From positions 1 through 6,904 of the forward strand of contig JAFDBU010000284.1 of assembly GCA_019313095.1 (NCBI GenBank): DNA of 6,904 nt, written 5' to 3'. Below the pieces are notes generated by a model that made no database searches, was not told the origin of the DNA, and saw only the letters and a program-made list of their open reading frames with translations. This stretch comes from Deltaproteobacteria bacterium (GTDB lineage Bacteria > Desulfobacterota > Desulfobulbia > Desulfobulbales > BM004). The translations under genes and the position numbers were made by a program. Shown here piece by piece: positions 1-5,327 of this stretch (position 1 is its first letter; each line of letters begins with the position of its first letter).

Positions 1-2
1 AG

Positions 3-443
3 CATGCCGGCTATCATCTTACAAAAGAAGCTGTTAAGCCCACACCTAAAAACTTTAACGGTCAGCCTAAACCCGGGCTGATCGTCAATAATGACTTTGT
101 CAGGAATAATCTGGATAGTCTCGAGGTCATTATAGTAGATGTGCGTGACATTGCTCAGGCAAAGGGGTGGGCAAAACATTCCCAGGCAGCCAGACCGGGC
201 AGAATACCAGGCTCAGTGAACCTGCCCTTGAGTGCCCTCTATATGGACAACGGCGAACTCACATCTCCGGAGGAATTACTCTGGATACTGAAAAACATGA
301 ACATTACTCCAGACAAGACCGTAGTGACTACCTGCAACACAGGTTTACAGGCCGGCGGTGCCTATTTCATTTTCCGTTACCTGGGATTCCAGGATGTCAG
401 GGTTCACGATGAATCCTGGGTTAGTTATTGTGCTGGTCCATAA
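3..443 (+). CDS. Thiosulfate sulfurtransferase (rhodanese), C-terminal part, 5' truncated by window edge
   Basis: The reading frame is open from the left edge, giving 146 visible codons and a TAA stop. It looks like the second, catalytic domain of a tandem-rhodanese sulfurtransferase, which moves a sulfane sulfur from thiosulfate or mercaptopyruvate onto an acceptor through a cysteine persulfide. Visible marks are the VDVRD strand near visible residue 46, the RIPGSVNLP segment, and the active-site loop TCNTGLQAGG, whose catalytic Cys codon is at 333-335. The C-terminal ESWVSY resembles the family's closing GSWxEW. The roughly 40 residues before VDVRD look like the linker from a first, inactive rhodanese domain lying outside the window. 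A GTG at 141 falls inside the domain core, so it is not the start. A terminator follows 21 bp after the stop. Physiological substrate and cell location cannot be read from this fragment. Confidence 0.85.
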   Translation, partial: HAGYHLTKEAVKPTPKNFNGQPKPGLIVNNDFVRNNLDSLEVIIVDVRDIAQAKGWAKHSQAARPGRIPGSVNLPLSALYMDNGELTSPEELLWILKNMNITPDKTVVTTCNTGLQAGGAYFIFRYLGFQDVRVHDESWVSYCAGP

Positions 444-464
444 AATTATCATTGCATATCACAG

Positions 465-496
465 AAAAACCCATTCCATGCGGAGTGGGTTTTTTT
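465..496 (+). terminator. Rho-independent terminator after the rhodanese gene
   Basis: A 13-bp stem (AAAAACCCATTCC against GGAGTGGGTTTTT, one G-U pair) closes an ATGC tetraloop, and seven T residues run from 490 to 496. It sits 21 bp after the rhodanese stop codon, in the right orientation to end that transcript. The A-rich left arm would also let it act weakly on the opposite strand. Confidence 0.85.
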
Positions 497-540
497 GTGA
501 GTAATCTGAAACAGGTCTTTCTCAGTGCAGAAAAAAATTA

Positions 541-680
541 TTGAAGCTCCCCGCGGCAAGCCGCGAGGAATCTCCTGAGGTAAGGATGTTGATTTTATCA
601 AATGCGCTCACTAATCCCGCAGCAGGTAAGCGAAGACTCCAAACTACGACGAATGCGTTCTCTGTTCCTGTTCAATCCTC
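541..680. repeat. Possible degenerate dispersed intergenic repeat with hairpin
   Basis: This lies in the gene-free stretch 498-738. At 548-569 there is a 10-bp inverted repeat (TCCCCGCGGC / GCCGCGAGGA, one mismatch) with a 2-nt loop and no T run, so it is not a terminator. A 12-bp direct repeat with two mismatches follows (AATGCGCTCACT at 601 and AATGCGTTCTCT at 652). The combination resembles, from memory, hairpin-bearing intergenic repeats scattered through some Desulfobacterota genomes. Only the hairpin and direct repeat are seen directly; membership of a repeat family is inferred. A 62-codon TTG-start frame across it (541-729) has no ribosome binding site and is not called. The rest of 498-738 shows nothing I recognise. 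Confidence 0.35.
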
Positions 681-738
681 CTTGACAGAACCACTCTCAT
701 TATACTCCGGCCAGGAGAAGCATCTGTAATATAATATC

Positions 739-1677
739 CTATTGCCTGACAAGACAGGGCTCGCTCTCACATTTCTGCACTTCCACAGTGACATGGGCGT
801 TCCCGATTAATCCTTTTACGAGTGATTTGTAATGATCCGGTGCCTTGGGGAAATGGGTAACCACTGTTACAATTACAGATAGATGATGAGGGCTCACCTG
901 CCAGACATGCAGGTCAGCCACCAAATTATCAGATTCTGCTTCAATGACGGAACGGATCTTCTCACTCAGTTCTGGCGCTGCCTCACTATCAAGCAGAATT
1001 TTACTTGTATCAGAGAGAAGATTGTATGACCAGCGTGTAATCACAACTGCACCTACCAATCCCATGATCGGATCCATTCTGATCCAACCGAAATGCTTGC
1101 CAGTCAACAGCGCAAATATGGCGAGCAAAGATGTCAAAGCATCTGCCAGAACATGCAGGTAGGCGGCCCTCAGATTATGATCGTGGTGGTGGCTGCCATG
1201 GTGATGATCATGTTCATGTCCGGACTTTACATGAAGCAGCCAGGCACAGATAAGATTTACAGCCAATCCGAGAACAGCCACTCCGATTGCCTCATTGAAT
1301 TGAATGGTTACGGGGGAATACAAGCGTTTTAAAGACTCACCGGCCATCAGCAGAGCAATGACAACGAGAACAACGGCACTGGCAAAACCCCCCAAAACTC
1401 CAACCTTGCCGGTGCTGAATGTATACTGCGGATTATCGGCATGGCGCCGTGCATAGCTGTATGCAAAGATGGTGATAGAAAGTGCGGCTGCATGGGTACC
1501 CATGTGCCAGCCGTCTGCCAGGAGTGCCATTGAACCGAAGAGGTATCCTGCACTGATCTCAATAATCATCATGGTAACGGTGATGATTATTACCAGCCAG
1601 GTTCTGCGTTCTCCCTGGGAATTTTCAACCTTGAAATTATGGGTATGCTGCCATCTATCGAGTGTTAAACTGTGCAT
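739..1677 (-). CDS. dmeF: CDF-family cobalt/nickel efflux transporter, DmeF type
   Basis: This 312-residue cation diffusion facilitator should export Co(II)/Ni(II) from the cytoplasm in exchange for protons across the inner membrane. The stretch GSMALLADGWHMGTHAAA (residues 48-65) followed by ARRHADNP and GKVGVLGGFASA is strongly DmeF-like. Putative metal-site residues are D55 and H58 in transmembrane helix 2 and H175 and D179 (HVLAD) in helix 5. A histidine-rich cytoplasmic loop lies at 154-168 (HEHDHHHGSHHHDHN). Six hydrophobic segments are visible, followed by the usual soluble domain from about residue 230 (DLHVWQVSPHH). Length is normal for DmeF. It starts at ATG and ends with TAG. No strong Shine-Dalgarno is visible before the ATG. 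It points the same way as the permease and sensor but sits 194 bp away, so it may have its own promoter. No RcnR/DmeR-type regulator is present. Metal preference is inferred from family resemblance. Confidence 0.9.
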   Translation of the reverse strand: MHSLTLDRWQHTHNFKVENSQGERRTWLVIIITVTMMIIEISAGYLFGSMALLADGWHMGTHAAALSITIFAYSYARRHADNPQYTFSTGKVGVLGGFASAVVLVVIALLMAGESLKRLYSPVTIQFNEAIGVAVLGLAVNLICAWLLHVKSGHEHDHHHGSHHHDHNLRAAYLHVLADALTSLLAIFALLTGKHFGWIRMDPIMGLVGAVVITRWSYNLLSDTSKILLDSEAAPELSEKIRSVIEAESDNLVADLHVWQVSPHHLSVIVTVVTHFPKAPDHYKSLVKGLIGNAHVTVEVQKCESEPCLVRQ

Positions 1678-1688
1678 CTTATTTTCGT

Positions 1689-1698
1689 ATATTAATAT
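1689..1698. promoter_or_regulatory. AT-rich palindrome just upstream of dmeF
   Basis: A perfect 10-bp palindrome, ATATTAATAT, ends 11 bp before the dmeF start codon, with a GCCGGC palindrome immediately beyond it (1699-1704). It could be part of a promoter -10 region or an operator. It does not match the TGAG-N6-CTCA operator seen before the metal-sensor gene, so control by that sensor is not supported. No convincing -35/-10 pair could be assigned here. Confidence 0.25.
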
Positions 1699-1715
1699 GC
1701 CGGCAAATTTTTTTT

Positions 1716-1804
1716 AAGCAGGACCAGACCGATCCGTCATTTACAGCCTCAGGATGGAGTCCGGCATTCACTTGTCACGGTAGGGACACAGGTTTTATCT
1801 GCTT
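1716..1804 (-). ncRNA. Possible folded leader RNA upstream of dmeF (unassigned)
   Basis: Read on the minus strand, AAGCAG (1804-1799) and CTGCTT (1721-1716) can pair and enclose about 77 nt. Inside, CCGT (1780-1777) can pair with ACGG (1737-1734), and short GCC/GGC and GGA/TCC arms can form within that. The inner strings GTGAAT, CCGGACT and CTGTAAATG loosely recall the conserved core of cobalamin riboswitches, but the GGGAA element and a proper B12 box are not seen. No terminator follows; an A-rich run separates it from the dmeF start. The pairings are seen; that they form a regulatory RNA is inference. Confidence 0.2.
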
Positions 1805-1856
1805 GTGTTTCCTCGCCTGACTTCCTTTCTGTAATAACTCTCCGGGGAGTAAAAAG

Positions 1857-1873
1857 TTTTTTTTTTTTTTTTT
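1857..1873. repeat. 17-nt poly-T tract at the permease stop codon
   Basis: Seventeen consecutive T on the plus strand (A17 on the coding strand) begin within the permease TAA stop. A GC-rich imperfect palindrome, ACTCTCCGGGGAGT, lies beside it at about 1838-1851. In plus-strand orientation this would look like hairpin plus T run, but no plus-strand gene reads into it. In minus-strand orientation the T tract becomes A, so it is a poor terminator for the permease. Homopolymers of this length are prone to slippage and sequencing error. Confidence 0.6.
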
Positions 1874-2915
1874 ATGACGGTTTTAATGACAGAAGGATAA
1901 TCAAAAAGGCACCGTTTAACTGCAACCAATAAGGAACAACCTCACCGGCCTGTCCTGCTATTGCACTGGCAGTAACTCCGAAACTGTTATAGATCATATC
2001 CAGTACCAAACCGGACAACACGGCAAACAGTGACAGCATAATGAGATAAATCGCAGTCGCCCTTTTTCCCAATAATCCGAAAAGAACAGCGAGTGAGGTA
2101 ACGTTGGTTGCAGGTCCGACAAGGAGAAAGACCAAGGCCGCCCCCGGGCTCACTCCTTTCAGGATCAAGGCTGCAGCCACCGGAGTGGAGGCCGTTGCAC
2201 AGATATACATAGGGATACCGACCAGGAGCATTATCAGCATAGAGTGCAGCCCGCCACCCAGGTATCTGGTCATCAACTCCTGCGGGATAACTGCTGCAAT
2301 TACTCCGGCAAAGAGCAGGCCGGCAAAAAACCAGCCTGCTAGATCCCCCCAGAGATCATCAACTGCAAACTTGAGACCTGACCACAATTTTTCAGTAAAT
2401 GAATGATGTGCAGCATGCTCATTGGGAGGACATTCTTTTCCGTCACAGCAGTTGTCAACAGGACAGCTTCGATCAATCACTCTTTCCCAGTCACCTTCCT
2501 TCTGGGACTGCAGAAGATTCTCACTGATGCCTGCCGCTACTGCTGTTATAAAGGCTGACACCGGCCGGGCCACAGTCATGATAGGATCCAGAAGTGCATA
2601 GGTAATAGCCATGGAATCCACTCCGGATTCAGGTGTCGATATAAGGAAGGCAGTAGTCGCGCCGTTATTTGCGCCCTGCTTTTTAAGAGATGCTGCAGCC
2701 GGCAGAACACCACAGGAACACAATGGTATGGGAATTCCAAACAGTGCTGCTTTGACCACAGAACTGAATTTTCCGGTGCCTAGATGGTCGGCAACAAAAG
2801 AAGGATTTAGAAAGACTTTAAGCAGTCCGCCGACAAGCATACCGAAAAGTATATATACGGATGCCTCAAGGAGAAGATGCCAGGATTCCTGAAATATAGA
2901 AATAACAATTGCCAT
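1872..2915 (-). CDS. SO_0444-type heavy-metal efflux permease (ArsP/DUF318 family)
   Basis: This 347-residue multi-pass inner-membrane protein belongs to the ArsP/DUF318 permease superfamily and most resembles the SO_0444-type Cu/Zn efflux subgroup. The signature GIPIPLCSCGVLPAAASLKKQGA (from residue 60, CSCG at 66-69) lies in a transmembrane segment and is followed by TTAFLISTPESGVDS. A second half-repeat carries GIPMYICATASTPVAAAL and LLVGPATNVTSL. A central cytoplasmic loop is rich in Cys and His (C151, C156, C157, C162, H167, H170, H171) and may bind metal. It follows the metal-sensor gene by 45 bp in the same orientation, so the pair is very likely one operon induced by excess metal. The Shine-Dalgarno before the ATG is weak (AAGAAAG). 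Its stop codon runs into an A17 tract. Which metal or metalloid is exported is not decided by sequence alone; the CadC-like sensor favours a soft or divalent metal over arsenic. Confidence 0.85.
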   Translation of the reverse strand: MAIVISIFQESWHLLLEASVYILFGMLVGGLLKVFLNPSFVADHLGTGKFSSVVKAALFGIPIPLCSCGVLPAAASLKKQGANNGATTAFLISTPESGVDSMAITYALLDPIMTVARPVSAFITAVAAGISENLLQSQKEGDWERVIDRSCPVDNCCDGKECPPNEHAAHHSFTEKLWSGLKFAVDDLWGDLAGWFFAGLLFAGVIAAVIPQELMTRYLGGGLHSMLIMLLVGIPMYICATASTPVAAALILKGVSPGAALVFLLVGPATNVTSLAVLFGLLGKRATAIYLIMLSLFAVLSGLVLDMIYNSFGVTASAIAGQAGEVVPYWLQLNGAFLIILLSLKPS

Positions 2916-2960
2916 ATTAACTACTTTCTTAATGAAATGTGCTTAAAGTTTCTGATGTTT

Positions 2961-3335
2961 TTATTGGCCCTCTATCCGTGGCTCCTGAATATGTTCCAGG
3001 GCGATGCTTATCAGTTCAGATACATGGTTGTCCGCCAGACGATAGTAAAGAATTGTTCCTGCCCGCCTGTTTCTTACAAGGCGCAGAGTCCGCAGTAATC
3101 GAAGCTGATGACTCACGGCGGATTCGGATATGCAAAGCAATGCAGCAAGATCACAGACACACATTTCCTGGTGCTCCAGGGCCCACAGGATTTTAAGCCG
3201 GCTGACATCACCAAGCGCCTTGAATGTCTGGCAAAGATCTTCTATTGCCCAATCTTCGAGTGATTTTTGACGCGCCTCGTTGACCTTTTCATCATGGATA
3301 ACACGGCATTCGCATTTATCTTTTGTCTGCTTCAC
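2961..3335 (-). CDS. ArsR/SmtB-family metal-sensing repressor, CadC-like
   Basis: This is a winged-helix repressor of 124 residues that should release its operator on binding metal. Two candidate metal sites are visible. The first combines N-terminal C8 and C10 with C59 and C61 in the recognition-fold motif MCVCDLA, as in CadC (alpha3N site for Cd/Pb/Bi). The second is the alpha5 dimer-interface set D102, H104, H115 and E118 (ADNH and EHIQE), as in SmtB/CadC for Zn/Co. The arsenic-type CVCDLC triad is incomplete because the third Cys is Ala. The helix-turn-helix is around ISESAVSHQLRLLRTLRLV. The frame is open further upstream to a TTG at 3425, with an ATG at 3362, but both lie in the promoter or operator. 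The GTG at 3335 has a GAGG Shine-Dalgarno 5 nt upstream and gives the family's normal length. It is likely autoregulated with the downstream permease. Confidence 0.85.
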   Translation of the reverse strand: MKQTKDKCECRVIHDEKVNEARQKSLEDWAIEDLCQTFKALGDVSRLKILWALEHQEMCVCDLAALLCISESAVSHQLRLLRTLRLVRNRRAGTILYYRLADNHVSELISIALEHIQEPRIEGQ

Positions 3336-3341
3336 ACTCCC

Positions 3342-3345
3342 CTCA
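3342..3345 (-). promoter_or_regulatory. Ribosome binding site deciding the GTG start of the metal sensor
   Basis: On the minus strand GAGG lies 5 nt before the GTG at 3335-3333. It favours that GTG over the in-frame ATG at 3362, which sits inside the operator at about the expected transcription start, and over the TTG at 3425, which is upstream of the promoter. Confidence 0.6.
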
Positions 3346-3351
3346 TGGTTA

Positions 3352-3373
3352 TATCTGAGCATATACTCATATA
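3352..3373. promoter_or_regulatory. SmtB/CadC-type operator of the metal sensor
   Basis: The plus strand reads TATCTGAG, six bases CATATA, then CTCATATA: an inverted repeat with 7 of 8 matching positions. The TGAG-N6-CTCA core has the same geometry as the known ArsR/SmtB operator (TGAA-N6-TTCA, the 12-2-12 type). It overlaps the downstream edge of the sensor's -10 box, so binding would block transcription. A second, wider inverted repeat, GAGCAT (3357-3362) and ATGCTC (3378-3383), overlaps it. Confidence 0.7.
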
Positions 3374-3375
3374 AT
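3370..3375 (+). promoter_or_regulatory. Possible -10 box of a divergent promoter towards rsmI
   Basis: A perfect TATAAT reads on the plus strand, overlapping the minus-strand -10 box of the sensor promoter. The matching -35 region (around 3346-3351, TGGTTA) is weak. If used, it would give rsmI a leader of about 70 nt and place it under the same operator. Confidence 0.35.
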
Positions 3376-3398
3376 AGATGCTCTTTACTAAAAGTCAA
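3371..3398 (-). promoter_or_regulatory. Sigma-70 promoter for the metal sensor-permease operon
   Basis: On the minus strand, TTGACT (3398-3393) is a 5/6 match to the -35 consensus. Sixteen bases later TATTAT (3376-3371) is a 5/6 match to the -10. Transcription would begin near 3364, inside the operator, leaving a leader of about 30 nt before the GTG start. Confidence 0.65.
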
Positions 3399-3450
3399 TA
3401 AAAAGGTAGAAAATTTAGTAAACAAAAACTATCTTAATGACTTATACACC

Positions 3451-4338
3451 ATGTCCAGCACAAGAAAAAAAAAGGCCCAGGCTATCACGCCGGCTCCTGC
3501 AGGCAAAGGAACCCTTTTTGTAGTCGCCACTCCGATCGGCAACCTGGAGGATATCACGCTTCGCGCCTTGCGGATTCTCAAGGAGGTCGACCTTATTGCT
3601 GCTGAAGATACCCGCCATACGAAAAAGCTGCTTACCCACTTCGGCATTACGACCCCGACTCTCAGTTACTATAAGGAAAAAGAACAGGAAAGGAGTTCAG
3701 TCATCATTGATAAACTGCGAAAAGGGATTACTGTAGCACTAGTCTCGGATGCCGGAACTCCCGGCATTTCAGATCCCGGTTCCGTTCTTGTCCGGAGAGC
3801 CCAGGTGGAAAACATTAAAATAGAAGCGATCCCAGGTCCTTCTTCCCTGACTGCGGCGATTTCCATAGCCGGCATACCTGACAACTCCTTTATTTTTCTT
3901 GGTTTTGCCCCTTCGCGTAAAAAACAGCGTCAGGACCTGCTGCATTCATTAATAGATGAAAAAAGACATCTGATATTTTTTGAAGCTCCCCACCGGCTCC
4001 AGGCATTTCTGCAGGACTGCCTCCATATTTTAGGTGATCGCCAGATCTTCTGGTGCCGCGAATTAACGAAAATGCACGAAGAAATGCACCGGGATTTTAC
4101 CGGCAACCTGGTTTCCCGGTGTGAAGACAGGAAAATCAAGGGAGAGTCCGTTTTTATTATTGCAGGTGCAGCAGACTCACCCGGAATCTCAAATTCGGAA
4201 ATTGAAATGATGCTTGCCGACTATAAAAAATCAGGAAAAAAAAGCCTCAAGGATTCAGTGCAGGAAATTACCGTTGAGCACGGATTATCACGTTCCGTTG
4301 TCTATAAAACCGCCCTGAAAATATGGCAGAATAACTAG
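3451..4338 (+). CDS. rsmI: 16S rRNA (cytidine(1402)-2'-O)-methyltransferase RsmI
   Basis: This 295-residue cytoplasmic enzyme uses S-adenosylmethionine to 2'-O-methylate C1402 in the decoding centre of 16S rRNA, next to the site modified by RsmH. Family blocks are in order: LFVVATPIGNLEDITLRAL (22-40), AAEDTRHTKKLL (50-61), ALVSDAGTPGISDPG (96-110), AIPGPSSLTAAIS (126-138), FLGFAPSRKK (149-158), FFEAPHRL (176-183) and CRELTKMHEE (202-211). A C-terminal helix-turn-helix-like tail typical of RsmI spans about 250-292. The frame extends upstream to 3280, overlapping the divergent sensor gene, but homology begins after GKGTLF. The ATG at 3451 gives normal length, although no Shine-Dalgarno is visible before it. 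It ends with TAG. No terminator is seen in the 68 bp before the next gene, so readthrough into the DUF362 gene is possible. It is a housekeeping gene whose upstream region is shared with a metal-resistance operon. Confidence 0.95.
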   Translation: MSSTRKKKAQAITPAPAGKGTLFVVATPIGNLEDITLRALRILKEVDLIAAEDTRHTKKLLTHFGITTPTLSYYKEKEQERSSVIIDKLRKGITVALVSDAGTPGISDPGSVLVRRAQVENIKIEAIPGPSSLTAAISIAGIPDNSFIFLGFAPSRKKQRQDLLHSLIDEKRHLIFFEAPHRLQAFLQDCLHILGDRQIFWCRELTKMHEEMHRDFTGNLVSRCEDRKIKGESVFIIAGAADSPGISNSEIEMMLADYKKSGKKSLKDSVQEITVEHGLSRSVVYKTALKIWQNN

Positions 4339-4396
4339 CTCCGTTTTCAGGCGCATGATTTTTAAATATATCAGGATAAAGAGGTTCATCAGTAAA

Positions 4397-4400
4397 AGGA
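4397..4400 (+). promoter_or_regulatory. Shine-Dalgarno of the DUF362 gene
   Basis: AGGA lies 6 nt before the ATG at 4407. It supports that start, which also places the twin-arginine motif at residues 3-4 as expected for an exported protein. Confidence 0.6.
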
Positions 4401-4406
4401 AAAAGC

Positions 4407-5321
4407 ATGCACAGAAGAGATTTTCTAAAACAGGTTATGCTCTGGTCGGCCGGTATAACGACCGTCATTCCAAGTTTCCGGATCGTACCAGAACTTCTGG
4501 CCCTGGAAAAGCAGCCGCCGTTGGTGTCCCATGCCAAAGGCAAGGACTATTATAAACTCGTGGCACGGGTCCTTGAACCTTTGGGTGGTATCGGCAGATT
4601 CGTCAAAACCGGTGAAAATGTGGTTATCAAGCCCAATATAGCCTGGGACCGCAATCCGGACCAGGCTGCCAACACGCATCCGCTGGTGGTTAAAGCACTG
4701 GTTGAACTGTGCCTGGATGCCGGTGCCCAAAAAGTACTGGTATTTGACCGAACCTGCAATGAGGAACGGCGATGCTATGTAAACAGCGGCATCCAGGAAG
4801 CGATGCAAACAATTCAAAACAACCGGCTGAAATTCTTTCATCCTGATTCGCGCAAATTTGTGCCCGTTGATATTAAACGCGGCAAAGCAATAAAAAGACT
4901 TGAAATTTACAAGGACGCCCTGGAAGCTGATACCTATATTAACGTCCCGGTCGCCAAGCACCACAGCCTGAGCACACTGACCCTCGGCTTAAAAAACAGT
5001 ATGGGAGTTCTGGGCGGCAACCGGGGACAGATGCATCATAACCTGGGACAGAAACTCGCCGACCTTGCTACTGTGATCAGGCCCAAACTGACCCTTATTG
5101 ATGCGACCCGCATTCTGTTGCGCAACGGACCGCAGGGCGGGAATACTGATGATGTTGAAATTTTGGATACAGTCGTTGCCTCGGCCGATCCTGTTGCCTG
5201 TGATGCATATGCCACTACCCTATTCAACTTGCAGCCTGAGGAGATAGGTTCCACTGTTGCCGCCTATAAGCTTGGATTGGGTGAGATGGATCTCTCAAGG
5301 ATGCAGATTATTAAGACCTGA
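4407..5321 (+). CDS. Tat-exported DUF362-domain protein
   Basis: This is a 304-residue protein whose N-terminus MHRRDFLKQV plus a hydrophobic stretch (about 10-32) is a twin-arginine signal, so the folded domain should be exported, probably with a bound cofactor or as a partner of one. The DUF362 core shows NVVIKPNIAW (71-80), NTHPLVVKALVELCLDAGAQKVLVFD (89-114), INVPVAKHHSLSTLTLGLKNSMGVLGG (178-204) and DPVACDAYAT (261-270). It lacks the ferredoxin CxxCxxCxxxC motifs that some DUF362 proteins carry; only four scattered Cys are present. The next gene, 6 bp downstream, is a polyferredoxin that could supply the iron-sulfur relay, so the two are likely one functional unit. The biochemical role of DUF362 is not established, and none is proposed here. 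Confidence 0.85.
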   Translation: MHRRDFLKQVMLWSAGITTVIPSFRIVPELLALEKQPPLVSHAKGKDYYKLVARVLEPLGGIGRFVKTGENVVIKPNIAWDRNPDQAANTHPLVVKALVELCLDAGAQKVLVFDRTCNEERRCYVNSGIQEAMQTIQNNRLKFFHPDSRKFVPVDIKRGKAIKRLEIYKDALEADTYINVPVAKHHSLSTLTLGLKNSMGVLGGNRGQMHHNLGQKLADLATVIRPKLTLIDATRILLRNGPQGGNTDDVEILDTVVASADPVACDAYATTLFNLQPEEIGSTVAAYKLGLGEMDLSRMQIIKT

Positions 5322-5327
5322 TTTATT

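Noticed and set aside
541..729. 62-codon plus-strand frame starting at TTG
   Set aside because: No ribosome binding site, no recognisable protein features, and it lies over the hairpin and direct repeat.
1838..1873. Plus-strand intrinsic terminator (palindrome plus T17)
   Set aside because: Both flanking genes are on the minus strand, so no known plus-strand transcript would use it, and five A separate the stem from the T run.
3336..3425. Longer metal-sensor protein starting at TTG 3425 or ATG 3362
   Set aside because: The extension crosses the -35/-10 boxes and operator and adds no family-like residues; the GTG at 3335 has a good Shine-Dalgarno and gives normal length.
3280..3450. Longer RsmI starting upstream inside the sensor gene
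   Set aside because: The upstream residues are antisense to the sensor's N-terminus and unlike RsmI; the ATG at 3451 fits family length.
4425..4964. 179-codon minus-strand frame
   Set aside because: Entirely antisense to the well-supported DUF362 gene, with no recognisable domain.
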